The notes beneath the pieces are model-generated. The model had not been told where the DNA came from. It searched no databases and saw only the letters and a list, made by a program, of their open reading frames with translations. From NCBI GenBank assembly GCA_008508345.1, contig QNGE01000996.1:123759-187758 (forward strand): a stretch of 64,000 bases of DNA, read 5' to 3'. The translations under genes were made by a program, and so were the position numbers. Within the stretch, counting starts at the first letter, position 1, and each line of letters opens with the position of its first letter. Shown here one piece after another: positions 12,606 to 24,799 of the stretch. This DNA is from Paragonimus westermani. Lineage: Eukaryota > Platyhelminthes > Trematoda > Plagiorchiida > Troglotrematidae.

Positions 12606-14904
12606 CTGCGAGCGTTCTTCAGCTTACATTAACTAAATTCTCATTGATCATCAGTGAATAAATTGCACTTGTACTGAATTATTTTGTCCTAAAGCGTGAA
12701 AAATGAAGCAGATTTTGAATAGGTTGTTCAAAGTTATCGGGGTTGTCTGATTAGGTACACTCAGTAAATGTGGTTGTTTTATGGCACATACGCGTTTAAG
12801 TGATGGTTTTTCATAGTGTCTGAATAGTTCCCTAAGGTTTCAGTGACTTGTTTGGAAACATTTGGCCGTATATGTCCAAATACGTGTAACAATTTTACAT
12901 AATTTCATAAGATAACGTGAGCTGAACATCACCCACGTTTGACTGCATCTTCTTGTCCAAATAAAATTTAATACCAACCTATTTCGAACATAAGTCATAA
13001 GGAGCATTTGTGCAATACACCCTACAAGCACCTCATTGCATCTCGTCAGGCAGGTTACAGTTTTGTGTTGCTATATATAGTTTCCTGGGGTGACCACTGT
13101 GGAGACCGACCAAATGTGGTTTCTAACAGGATGGATCCGTCCCGGGGGAACAACCCAACTCATGTATCAACAGCACACGAAAAACCGTTGGGTATCACTT
13201 TATAACTTACAAAGGGTTTCTTAGGACTAACTACACAACACATGTCTCTCACTGTAGGCCATACTATCGGTGTTGCGTTAAGTACAGTGTCTCAGAAATT
13301 TTAAAGCTGTTGTTAGTGTTAGAGAAACTGCTTATTTGCTTACTACAACACCCACATCAAGGTAGCGTGCTCATTAGTGCAAACACTTAATTCTTTACCG
13401 CACTTCTTTTTAGAACTTACTCACTATATGTATCTTATTTTCCGCGCGAGACCTCTGGTTAATTAGCTTTCCCTGAGCTGCAGCATCGCTGCTTTAGGGG
13501 GTTGGAAGTTCGTTTCCCTCGTTCAATTATTCAACATCTGTATCACTCCAACACTAAACTGGCAGACAACGTGGTTTGAGATGCTTGGTCCGCTGTGTTC
13601 TTTCCCCAGAATTAGACGTTCTGTCTGAGGGACGGAACTATTTCCATTGACCACTTACTCGCATGAGAATCGTTCCATGTGTCAACTTCGGTATGATCTA
13701 CGTATACTGGGCATGTGAAAGACGGGATGTCTCCGTCTGAAAGTTATGGGTGAGTGCCAATGAGTGTAATCGAAATCTTGCATGACTGAATTCGTATAGA
13801 CGCTGTGTCTGTCTTGTCCGTAATGAGTCAAACAAGAAGTAAGGGCTGTAGTGGATAGACCAATTGAGATTGAATCCTTAAGCATCCACACGTATCGAAT
13901 ACGACTGAAGAAGACGAAACCAGGGATTTCATCTATCCTTGTAATCTGTAGCTTAACAGGTTGGCAGATTTATTCACGCGTGGGGCCAAAAGTTACTTGT
14001 ATAAAGTCTGTTAGGATCCACGGTTCTACACAGTCCATCGGGAAGCTTCTTGTTTCAAGCAGAACAAGGCGAACTGATGAAGTTTTGCTTAAGTGAAACT
14101 GGTTCTGTGCATAAAAATTACATTATTCGACAAAAGTGCACAGCTTACAACCAAATGGAGCCTGTGCAAAGAAATCACCTATCAGTAAGCGGTAACTTAC
14201 AAAGCAGTAGTACGGACGAATAAATCGAGAGGTGCAAAAAACAAGCAAATCGAAGTTCATCGTGTCATCAAGCAAGACTTCGTAGGGGAAATGCAGTTAA
14301 CACTGGGTACGTTCAGGCCCCTGGAAGTGTGAGCTTGTCCTGGTGGACAGTGTACTGACGTCCCGTCTGATGATTGGGGGTTCGAGTCCAAGGACCGCCG
14401 CTTTGTCACCACATTATTCGTTAACCTTTTAACAGTTGAATAATTCTTCCTCAGTGATTCTGAATAGCATCAGCAGCTAGTATCATCGGATTGGTAAACT
14501 TGAGGTGCCTGCGACACAAGAAGTTGAGAAGCCTAGCCAAAGCTGAATTTCGGGAGCTAAATCTGTGACGGCTGCCGCCGTAGGATGATTTAAGCTAAAA
14601 TGGTGGGCGATCCTTAGGTGGTCCCTCTAGGGTATGAATTCACAGGAGAGTATCACGACCTTGGAGGGCAACGATCTCTTAAAGGCAGTAATCCTACCTG
14701 GAAGGAATGACTATACATAACAGAGTTCCCTCAGGCAAAACTGTCAAAAACACTGGTGCCCACCAGGTACCAACATAATCTGACTTCTTGGAGCAAGCAT
14801 TTCTATGCATTGAGGTCAACGGTTGCATCATTTGTGGGTTAGCAAAGCGTTCCTGAAAGTCTTAACATCCAAACTACGCCTTGCTTTGGAGAACCAGCGT
14901 TGAC
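12606..14904. other. No supported gene; one tRNA-like B box
   Basis: No coding domain was recognised. A Pol III B-box-like 'ggttcgagtcc' occurs at about 14379-14389, preceded by an A-box-like segment near 14340. No convincing cloverleaf can be folded, so it may be an old SINE head. Confidence 0.4.
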
Positions 14905-15055
14905 ATCTCGACCTAAAATCAACTTGGTGAAGACTGTTCAATGAAATTACGCAAGGTTATAACTGAAGTCTTCTCGGGTTCACGGAGGTTGTAGCTAATA
15001 CGTATTGAATTACCTCTTCCGTACGAAAAATGACTCGTTCAGTGATACATGATAA
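14905..15055. repeat. Dispersed repeat family R2, copy 2
   Basis: A diverged copy of 7581-7737 in the same orientation, aligned through 'cttctcgggttcacggagg' and 'ttacctcttccgtac'. Here it is not next to a PLE. That suggests R2 is an independent element or part of a longer one. Confidence 0.5.
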
Positions 15056-16390
15056 TCTTATAGACTAAACTGGATTAACATGTGTTAAGCTCTTCTATCA
15101 TCCTACTTCACAATGCTAAGTGGAATCTCCATCCTTGCACTCTACTGACGTGCTATCTGGTAGTACACTAATTGCCTCTACAACACAACACTGTAGAACT
15201 TGAAGGAGGCTTGGGATATTACAACTGATTGTGAATGTCGAATGACCACTGAGTTCTCGATATCCTAAGTAAGCGTACTCTGGTTAATTAAAACGAACCG
15301 TTTGGTTGTTTTCTACATCAACTAGTTTTTTTTTACTAACATGTTCATCACCTTCGATGTAAATAAAAATGTTCAACCACAGTTTTTCGATAGAAAAGAA
15401 AGTAAGCTTTCGTAGTCGTGGACTAACCAGTACATGATATCCCAACTATACGAGTTGTCGATGACGTCGAAAAAGCCGCTTGGTTGTTTTAGGGCCCACT
15501 GTTTTCTAGTTGTCATAGTGTACCTAGTTAACCAAAAATCACTTACTTCAGTGGAGTTAAGCAACTCGACTCTGGGGGGGGGTATGTCGTGTGACCCGTA
15601 AAGTAAATCAGAATCGTTCGTACGTGATCAATGTGAGTAAATTAAACATTATTAAAAGACAACCAACTCATGACAAAGATGGTCTGGCCGACGATTTGAG
15701 GTATCCAACCGTTCGATTATCATTGAAAGTTCTAGTGGCCGATCAAAAGGCTCCGCTTTAAATTCACGGAGAACGGTGAAAGAGCCATATCCTGATGATA
15801 GACCCCTCGTTACTCATTTTCAGAAAATAGCAGACCAAAATCGCGGTAATATCCGCCGTTTCAAATTCACTCTGGAAAAGGAGCAGTGTAAATGAACATG
15901 CTGTCAGCTTTTTTGACCGGATCGCTTTCAACTATTATGCTCAAATGATGAAATAGTAGCCTGGATCTACACTACCTCTTTTTACTTCACATAGTTGTCT
16001 GTAGATGTTTATGGGTACCGCTGAAACTCGCTCAGCTACATCAAGCCGAACAAAATGTGTCGACAGCCACAGGTACGACTGTTTGATTCTGACGGTTGTT
16101 GTAAACAAGTTGCTGTCCTAATGTGCTCCGTTTTGATCAACCCGCTCTCTGTGCGACACCAGACGCAAAGCCAGAACCAGTCAACACACGGAGTGTGCAT
16201 GCTTACTATCACGTGGAAACCAATCTATCTCCTCACTTACAACCGCAAACTAAGGTGTGGAATGTGTGAATCGTAGACCGAAACACTGGCTGGTCTCGTG
16301 TGCCGATGCGAGCTGGTCAGCAACCTTCGTCTAATCAGAGAATGGTGAAAGTTACATGAGTATATAAGGTCAGCAATTACCATAAATCAG
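15056..16390. other. No supported gene
   Basis: Only short frames without domains (for example 16055-16276 on +) and a short G run near 15574-15581. Nothing further was recognised. Confidence 0.45.
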
Positions 16391-16392
16391 CG

Positions 16393-16421
16393 TCACTTAG
16401 ACCCAGTGTAAGTCTAAGTGA
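16393..16421. repeat. Perfect 10 bp stem hairpin
   Basis: TCACTTAGAC at 16393-16402 is followed by a 9-base loop and its exact reverse complement at 16412-16421. It lies immediately before the LTR-like block. It could be a palindromic terminal structure or chance. Confidence 0.6.
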
Positions 16422-16700
16422 TGTGACACTACCGCGCCGAAGCTGGTGACAATTCGTGTTTGTGAATGTGGACAGTCAAAAATAGACAGGGTCGAGTTTT
16501 TCGTTTTCTTACTGTCTGCTGGCCTCAGTTACTTGATACGGTTGTCTCGTTGGCCATTAGCCTGTTGGTTTAGACATGTTTGTTGGTTTAGAGTGGGTTA
16601 AGACACCCTTTTAAAAAGAGGGTATAAAACTGGAGACGAAACAGGTGCAGACAGTTATGTGCCAATAAAATCAGTCTATCCTGATACAATTATCAACGCG
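16421..16700 (+). repeat. LTR-like block with promoter and poly(A) signals
   Basis: A TATA box ('gtataaaac', 16622-16630) is followed 35 bases later by AATAAA at 16664-16669. This close promoter and poly(A) spacing is typical of an LTR U3-R region and unusual for a host gene. The segment can be read as starting with TG near 16423. No second LTR, primer-binding site or gag-pol frame was found nearby, so a solo LTR is the most this supports. Confidence 0.3.
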
Positions 16701-17319
16701 TCATTAACTCTTACTTCGAAGCAGAAATTGTGATGCTTGCTGACTATCGAACCATATACGATCAAAAGGGCTCATTACGGATCAGCTCAGTTTGGCGTCT
16801 ACTGAGAAGTTAGTGTGGTGAGTAAAGTTTGAAAATTCTTGCACTAAGATAAATGACCTTTTAGTAAATGGTGACTTAAAACGTCACTTAAGCACAACCT
16901 AATTGGCGGATATTTTTTTGAAACTTGACCTAACTGCTTACTGAACTTGTCTTCACTCGGGCTAACAACAGTCTGTACCGTACGGTTTACACTTTTACAT
17001 CCCGCCTGAAGAGACTGGTTCTGTTGAAACTGGCACATTGTAAACAACTGTCTAGCTCACAACCTGGCTAAAAGCCAAAATGGTGGATTTGGGACATCAG
17101 GTCTGAACAATTTCGTGTAACAGCGTGTCCGTGTTATCCGATTGTTAAGAGTGAACTGCAATTTGGTAATAATGCAGTCAACATTGTGATACAACTTATT
17201 TTGAACGATTACTTGAAGTTAGAGTGAAAGATTGGATAACCTTATCAACGTATGTTAGGATATAAACAAGAAATCGCAGATGGTGCATTAATGGATGTTC
17301 ACCGATAAAGCAAAAGTTA
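16701..17319. other. No supported gene
   Basis: One short minus-strand frame (16844-17047) without a domain. Nothing else was recognised. Confidence 0.4.
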
Positions 17320-17550
17320 ATTTTCAAGTTGACCATCACTCATATTTGATCGCAGCCTTCGCATTCAGATAGACTTTGCAGCCAGCATCTTTCGAAAAGA
17401 AGCACTAGACTCGAGTTTCGCTCTCATTAGAGCTCGTCAGTAGTGCATATCCTTGCCACGGCCGGGATTTGAACTCCGGACATTCCAATCATGAGGCAAC
17501 CGTGTTAACCACTGCGCCATTGACCTCACATTAGGCACGACCGAATCAAC
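17320..17550 (-). repeat. tRNA-derived SINE, best preserved copy
   Basis: Read on the minus strand, the head contains an A-box-like 'tggcgcagtgg' and a B-box-like 'agttcaaatcc', spaced as in a tRNA promoter. It is followed by a body with 'gaaactcgagtctagtgctt' and a tail ending near 'gatggtcaacttgaaaatta'. At least six other full or partial copies lie in this window (7315, 49612, 49743, 57452, 57857 and 62447). It is a non-autonomous retroposon transcribed by Pol III. I cannot name the family from sequence alone. Confidence 0.8.
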
Positions 17551-17616
17551 AAATCTGAACGCTCAACCACTCTCGCTTGTGAGCAATGATCAAAAGTTAA
17601 TTCTCTGAAGTTTATT

Positions 17617-17835
17617 GCAACTCAAGTTTTGCCGAATTTCGAAAATCCAAAATTTCACAAGGCCGGAGTGGAACTCCGGCTCGTTTTATCCACTTCCAAC
17701 TCGCCACAACACAAAATAGTTAAATGGTTTAAGAAACTTATGGAGGGTATTCGGGATAAAATTGCTCAATCCTATGTTAACGCTAGGTTCGGAAATGTCG
17801 GATTGCTGACAACGGTGAAAATTCAGGTCAAATAG
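17617..17835 (+). pseudogene. Penelope-like element E, RT fragment
   Basis: This uninterrupted frame of about 70 codons encodes a PLE-type RT segment: PKFHKAGVELRLVLSTSNSP followed by HKIVKWFKKLMEGIRDK. It corresponds to the conserved LPKxHK...LRPxLS...NSPxxKLAKWL block. The expected Pro after Leu-Arg is Leu here, and the following VKDSFEFV-like motif is degraded. Only this part of the RT remains, just downstream of the SINE. It ends at a stop, with no GIY-YIG remnant after it. Confidence 0.75.
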
Positions 17836-19129
17836 TTTTGCTCATTTGACGCATAACCGCTATTCACAAACGTCTCCTGGACGAGTACACTAGGATTGTG
17901 CTATCAAGTAGGACAGAATATCAAACGACATTTGATATTCAGTAGAGCGAATTTTAAATACTAATATTATTGTGCAATATAGATGCCAGCTTCAACCTTC
18001 AAGACTCAGTTTATTGACAAGTAATCTGCACTTCCTTGATTTGAGCCAAAGGTGGAGCAATCGACTCAATTCGTTGAAGTATTTACCTTAAGTGTTTAAA
18101 CACTGTGCCACGGTCTTGTGAAGAAAGTTTGGTGCTGATGTTGTCTGATAAAGTCGGACACATTTATACCGAGGATATTGCTGCAGAAAAGTTGGTTTCT
18201 TCATGATATACGCTACTGTAATTTAACCAGAACAAGCTGCTCAAATGCCCATACACCCTCGTTTTTCTTACAAAACTGATGGTGTGTGTCGGTTAATGGA
18301 TAGTTGTTTGATTGGTTCAGCCCGTAAAACTTACAGTGCTGCTTTCTTTCAGTCACCTTGTCTAAAGGTATTGGATTCCAATGCCCTATGTGCAAAAAAC
18401 GGCGTCCGAGTCCAATATTATTTACGAATGTTGATGGTACGGTATATCATACATAGACAGGACTGCGCGCCAGGTGCGAATGGATGATACGAAATACACT
18501 CCGAAGTTGGTCAGACCACAGGCCATATATAATCATGAATGCGTCTATAAATGAAGCTATGTTACATTCTAGGAACACAATACCACCAACCACATTTCGT
18601 GTTCTGTCTTCAACACCACACAGCCGGACACTACTGCTAAGGCTGAAAGATTAAACCAGTGTTATGTGTTCAGAAACCAGTGTCTGAGGGTTGTCGCTAC
18701 CATGGTGACGACACTGCCTGTGATGTCAGGCAATCTGGTTTCCTTCTAAGTTGATATATAAAGAGTCTGTTGCATAGACTCGTAAATATGAAACAAACTT
18801 CTTTCAGACAAAACTTGCCTAATATCAATTTATTGTTTTCACTTATTCAAACGAAAGTAACGGTTGTGTTGCTGTGCAAATTGAATGGAAATTGACAAAT
18901 TAAAAAGTAACTTATAGATGCTTCGTTTACAGAAATGTTAGACGGAGACCAAAACGTTCGTCAGCTGTAGAACAATTACTAAGTCGAGACTACTCGGCTG
19001 ATGCGCCCAAGTTGGACACTGAATGAGGGCCATATTTGTTTACTCTAAAACAGTGATTTCCATTCTTTTCATATTGTCCTCTTCTAGTCTTCATAAGTGT
19101 ACCGTTGCATTCTCCCCTCATATCTCAGC
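17836..19129. other. No supported gene
   Basis: Overlapping short frames on both strands around 18213-18487 without recognisable domains. No repeat was matched. Confidence 0.45.
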
Positions 19130-19215
19130 CTTTAGGAGACAATTACTGTCTGCTAATTCCGATGCATAACCCAGCTAGTGAAACTTCACAGATAGGTCGA
19201 AAGCTCCGATCTCCT
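19130..19215. repeat. Dispersed repeat family R4, copy 1
   Basis: 'ttactgtctgctaattccgatg' followed by 'gataggtcgaaa-ct-cgatctc' resembles 57735-57810 in the same orientation. The family is unknown. In the second copy it lies between two SINE copies. Confidence 0.45.
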
Positions 19216-22200
19216 TTAGGTTGAACACAGGACGTCGTCGATCAGCCGTATCAACACGATCTTTTCAAAGGCCAGTCTGGAGTAGGCTGTGAAAACAATG
19301 AGCAGAATGTGCCGATTTAATGAGGCTGAAAAGTATTGATGCAAGCGCGCCGCTGGAGGTCATTAGCAGCCACGTCAACTAAGGTTTTCGAGTACGATAA
19401 GATCTTCCAGTTGTCAGAGGCACCTCATCGGGAACTGAAGACATTAATAAGTATTGTCCATCTCGAGGTTTTCTCCGACAGTTGGCGATCTGTGATCCGA
19501 CTATATTACAAAGTAACAATATTTCAGGATGTTCATATCTATGATCCATCGGTAAGATCAGTGCGTATCATTTCAGGGGTAGCCTGTGAAAACTGACCAA
19601 AAAAACTAAAACCAGAATGTGAATAAGTTGATCACCACTATTACTGTAAGTTATTTCTGGATGAGTATCCTCCGCTAAGCCGAAATATAACTACAGCCCA
19701 TTTAGAATTCCAGATATGAACTGTGTTCATATTTCCTTTCTGTTGCTGATGCCCCGTTTATTGAATGGTCTTGTTGGTGTACAACAGGCATTGGCATAAA
19801 GGTTGCTCACCCGATTATCATTCGTGTCGCATTTTGCTCTGACTAATGAAGTATGAGCAGTTGTGACCTGGAAAACGTGAAGAGACGCAGTTTTTATGCA
19901 AATCTGTCAACCTCGAATGGTGTTGGAAACTCTCAGCGGTTGAACCAACATAAAAAAATTCCTACAGTTTTGGTTAGCATGACTTGCACTCAACGGAGTT
20001 GTGTGTCCGATTGCTTCAACCCGAACTCAATCAGCACACGTATCTCATTTCTGCAAGCGCACCTGAACCAGTGTCACGTTACCAAGTAGGCATTACGACA
20101 GGACAGTCAGCGGAATATTTATGCTTGAATTGGCCATCCAGATTTCACCTGCGTCAGTACTTAGTTTTCGGGTTACATATCAACAACCGGTGGCAAAGTT
20201 TTTGTTCGCGTTCGAATGCCCTTAGTACAGTGTTAAAATTTCATCACGGGAAGTTGAATTGAAGGGAGTGCGCATAGTACTTGAAGATGATCGAATCAAT
20301 GATCACATGTACATTTCCACACTCCAAGGCAATGACAACTTGCTTCGTGTATATACTGCTGTCTGTTTTAATGGATTGAGTAAACCAGTGTTTCTTTATC
20401 ACATACTTGTTGATGTGATTTATGAGCAAATACCTCAAGAACATTAAACAATAATGCTGTTACTCCAGAATGATCGGACATTGCAACAGAACAGTGTTTT
20501 TACTGACCGATCTACGATGACCGGTATACGATGAGAACACTGTCCCTTTTTCAAAACGAACTTTTACCGTCTGTGTTTATTTTTGTCTGGCTGTGTATAT
20601 GGCGCTCGGAATACAATGTAAAAGAAAAGATGACGGCAAAATATACGGCGGCTTCACGTAAAACACAATCAATAAAAAAGAGCGGTATTCATCAAAGACC
20701 AATCGGGCGACCGATGGCGTACGGCAAGTCCACGTACACAGAAACGCAGCTAATCGAGACGGATAGTTGTGCTGTTTTTCACGTTAATTCTTATCTGCCT
20801 AACTGACACTAACCAATCATGAACATTTGTTTTTCCCAGAGTGTTCACTGTGCCTGTGTGGTCTACAAGATTTGAGTACTGCATACCAGATATGTCCTTT
20901 TGTTTTTCCATAGTATGGTCCAGACTACGTTTATATTGTTTAAGTGTTACTCATTGTATAGATGGTCACATGTGCCTTCTGTGACATTATTGAACTACAC
21001 CTTCGTTTCGTTTCCTGTCGTTTCAGATGTGAGTTTGTGTAACATGACTAAGTCTGGAAGTATATACTAGTGTACCTCAAGAGCTTTGTCATGGGCCAGT
21101 TATTGCATTGAATGAAGTGAGTGTAGCTGGCGTGTTGCAGACCCTCGATAAGTCGTGGTCTTACTGGTTGGTGTGGGCTGATCAAATAGCAGCTTTTGTG
21201 TTCATATTTGGTTACGAAAGCTGCGGCCACGTATGAGTGATGTTCACTCTGTAATTTGGTGTTCCATCACTTGCATCTTTAACAAAGGAACACATCGCAA
21301 ACTGTTGGAATTTCCTATACTGTCTCCAGTGTCGGATACAAACCATTCGAAAGTTCGAGATATGCAGGCAGCCATGATATTAGGAAGCGTCACCACTGGG
21401 TGAGAACGTTATGAGACTAATGTCCGATACAGTGCCTGAATTGACGGTTTATGCACGAGAAGGGCTAGACAATGAAAAGTGGTTAACACTACTGTATGTA
21501 CGGTGATCAACTTGGTGTTCCGATTGTGCAATAGCAACATTTGTTTGTGCGTTATAAAATTGAGAAAGTTATTTCTAAGTGTATGGGCTCTGCTATCATT
21601 ATCTAGTGCGCATGCACCGACAACTTGGGCATATGCAAAACATTCTTCTTGTAAGCGCCGGTCTCCTCGTAGCCGCGAGCGAACTGACTGACCACAGGAG
21701 AAACAGCACTTCATTGGAATAAGACAATAAACAAGTTGGGTAAGAACGTTGGAGTTGACAACCATGATTCGGCTGTAGGACGTATGTGGGACAAAGCACA
21801 TTACAATTTTCGGATTGTTTCATTTGTGATGTGATTGCTTTTAAAAGACGGATTCAAAATATCTGTATCTTCCCTCGCTATGGAGATCCCCAGACAGACT
21901 TAGAAATGGAGTGCATTGGGCAGATCAGAGAATAGTTTACTTGCGTTAGTTTGTTGAAACGCGGACTAAATTTTGACTTCGTTATTTGATGTTTTGGTGT
22001 CATGGAGACCAGTCAAGTTTTTCTACATTTACCTGAAAATATTACAGCTGGTGAGCTCCGAGTAGTTAGCATTTCCTGAAAAGTTGTACTAATAAGTATT
22101 GCAGCACAAAATTTTCAAGTCCGTGTTAACACTCTCACAAAAGTGTTAGCGTATTTCACATGATAAACAGTTTCCTGAGTCCATCTGTCTTTGTCCGAGC

Positions 22201-22699
22201 GGAACCGAACATTTACTGTGTATTGGAGCTTTATATATAACAGGTATTTGGAGGTTTGGATAGAACTGCATTGACGATAGATCATGAGTTAAAATTTGTT
22301 AATTGTTTGTGGCTTGGTAGGACTGCCATAAAAGCAGCATTGCGGCCTTCTGTGGCGGTAAAGATTAACGTAGATTTAGAACATACATAGGTGGTATTCA
22401 TATTTTTTTATTAATTCCTGTGCTTTTTCTAGAATGGACTCGTTGCTCGTGATAAGAGAAACTTGGACAGAAAAATGATTTGGCATCGTCACACTGTTAG
22501 ATAACATTAGTGGATGAACTGAGAATAATTATATCATCGAGGTAACACGTCCTGTAAACAAGAGAGTGAACAATAAAACCACTATTTTCTGACATACTTA
22601 AGGATTTATATCAAATTACAGTAAAATCACTTTTATGAACAAAACCACAAATGACGATTATCGGCTTAAACACATCATTGCATCCAACGTGTCTGAATA
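19216..22699. other. No supported gene
   Basis: Open frames of up to 130 codons occur (21409-21801 on -, 19336-19596 on +), all without motifs. Nothing was recognised in the remaining sequence. Confidence 0.45.
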
Positions 22700-23518
22700 T
22701 CATCCATCGATCTGGCAACTATCACACATTAAGCCAAGTGAATCATTGTCGTAACACACTTCTCGTCAACCATTCACGAATATTCACAGGTGAGTTTCGA
22801 TGCGGAAAAGTTGAGTGATTTGTCTAGTTTTGCAAATAGGCATGCTTCGCCAGTTGAATCGCTTAGAGTTGCTCATTGTGACACTCAATGTAGTGAGCCG
22901 AATCGTTCGTGGACGGTTGACTGTATTGAAAACGTTCACTTCGTCACCAGAATCGACCTTAATGTACAACGCGATATCACCTTGCGGTCACTGGGACACT
23001 TTAAAACAATTGAATCGTACGATAATGACTAGTGAACTGCCATCGAAAATGAAACTAAAGCAAGACACTTTTGGAGCTGTTTTGGCAGCAGTAAACGCAT
23101 CCATTCGCTCCCGAGCTAGCACAAGCAACCTAACCCTAGTTTGTTCTGCACACATATCAACGTCAACCAGAAAACGCGATCCACAGCGTTTTGGTACTCA
23201 GGCTGCAAGTCAACTGAGTCAGTAAAATCACAGTTGAATTCCATTGGTCTGGAAAGGAGAATTTCTCCCCACGCTGTTTCGAGGTTGATATTGCACTTAC
23301 AATTCTGTTAGTTGAAAATGCTTTGATGTCAACATTGTCTTCCATCGTTGCTATTTGTGGTGGTAGTGGTGGTGATGTGGAACACTTCTACCGCTGAATA
23401 GGCACATACTGATCAGGTATGTTGATCCACAAGCACTGTGGTGTCGTTAATTCAGGATCACTGTGCGCGTGTAGTAAAGTTTGGGTAGTTCATATGGACT
23501 GAATGTTTTACACAATGC
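22700..23518 (-). repeat. Inverted duplication, left arm
   Basis: This 819-base segment is the reverse complement of 35181-36003. The only difference I found is four extra bases in the right arm. Similarity stops abruptly at both edges, at 22700 ('tcatccatcg') and 23518 ('cacaatgc'). The flanking bases show no target-site duplication and no terminal motif typical of a DNA transposon. By direction of its remnant frames it is oriented on the minus strand. A recent local inverted duplication is the simplest reading; a misassembly cannot be excluded. Confidence 0.9.
22784..22969 (-). pseudogene. Retroelement aspartic-protease-like remnant (left arm)
   Basis: A minus-strand frame reads ALYIKVDSGDEVNVFNTVNR and continues through SNSKRFNWR to RQITQLFRIETHL before a stop. 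The Asp-Ser-Gly within a hydrophobic strand resembles the D-S/T-G active site of Ty3-type retroelement proteases. Just upstream on the same strand is a degraded knuckle-like segment (RFNCFKVSQ) and, before that, ARERMDAFTAAKTAPKVS, which looks like the end of a gag protein. This is recognition by pattern only. The frame is intact here, while the right-arm copy is broken by a 4-base insertion. Confidence 0.4.
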
Positions 23519-24799
23519 TGATTACTTGCATAGATCACTCACCAAACAATACAAAGTTATACTCAGAATGCACGTCTATCGAAACGCTTTTACTGAACTT
23601 TGAATAGTACAGTTTTATCACACGCTATGTAGAGACAGGTTTTTCTTATAGTTGAGCAACCTCAGTGTAATTTGGACCGTCAGTCTGAAGCATTTTTTCC
23701 GACCATCCATGATCCTTTATTATGATCAGGCTGACGACGTATAGCTACCCACCGTGATAAATTTATCGTTTGCTTTCACATTCAATGCATTTAGCAACTG
23801 TTGTATAAGGAGGCCGAGGTGTTGTCTGATTAATATGAAGCGAGACTAAATCTTGGCAGTTAACTTTAACGACATGTAGGCGGGCATTCTGTTGGCTGAA
23901 ATCAGATTTCTAGATTCTGTTAAAACTTGCGATTGCCCTTATTTGTACAGAAGCACTAGGTCTGTGTGCGTTTATTTTTCAGGCAGTCAGCAACACATAT
24001 CCTAGCTGCATCATGAAGGTTGTCTGTGTTGGTAGGTGCAGCGCAGTGGCCACCGAGCGACTGTCCTCATGCTGACCATGATTGACTTACCGCTTTTGAA
24101 GGTTAGTCTTTTGTCACCTATGGATAGTTGTTCCAAGTTCGTTTTGTAGATTTTCACAAAAGTTTAACATCCCGGGGTTTTTGACCAAAAATGATGTATA
24201 TTTAGGGCATATCTTCTTTTACACTGTACCTGTTCAAGTGTAATTACTATTCATCATTATCGTAGAGTGTGATACACCAATGTTTCTTACTCGTGCTTAT
24301 CAGTCATAAAACCATAAAGAAAAAATTAAGCCCTGTCCAGGGAGAAAAACGGAAGGAGGGGGGAGTGACCTGAAACACTCAACGTCGTGGTGCCTGCACT
24401 TTGCAAATAAACAATCGAGCTACAAACGGAAGCAAGACGTCGTCAGCAAGACAGTTTTCATACAGATTTCACTGTTCCTTGTCGTTATGTGCACTCACTT
24501 CACAGACAACCCTCCAGACAACGGCAACATTCACGCCACTGGGTATGATTACCCGGCGTCTCGCCTAACCTCTTCAGCCACCGACTATCTGAGTTGTGAG
24601 AGCTCCAACCCAGAAGGCGGACCCGATCAGCGGTGGCCAATTCTTGGTGAACGACTTTTCTTCCTAAGCTGGGTCATTATCCGTCCACCTCGCGCCTAAC
24701 ACCACTCGGCCGCACCATTGACAAAGGTTGCCCCTTTGGGCAAACTGCCGGCTGGCCTCCTTAATGTGCGGCTTAGTCACCTAGGTCTGCATATATGAA
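23519..24799. other. No supported gene
   Basis: No domains. A plus-strand frame at 24487-24699 (70 codons) has no recognised product. The distal part may be the 3' end of the minus-strand LINE that begins at about 24800. Confidence 0.4.

Noticed and set aside
14341..14400. Possible tRNA gene with a good B box
   Set aside because: No acceptor stem or balanced T stem can be folded; more likely an old SINE head.
21409..21801. 130-codon minus-strand frame
   Set aside because: No domain, no splice context, and the plus strand is also open over part of it.
22815..23225. 136-codon plus-strand frame in the left arm (and its partner on the minus strand of the right arm)
   Set aside because: The strand with gag/protease-like motifs is the opposite one; this frame has no motif and is best explained as a shadow.
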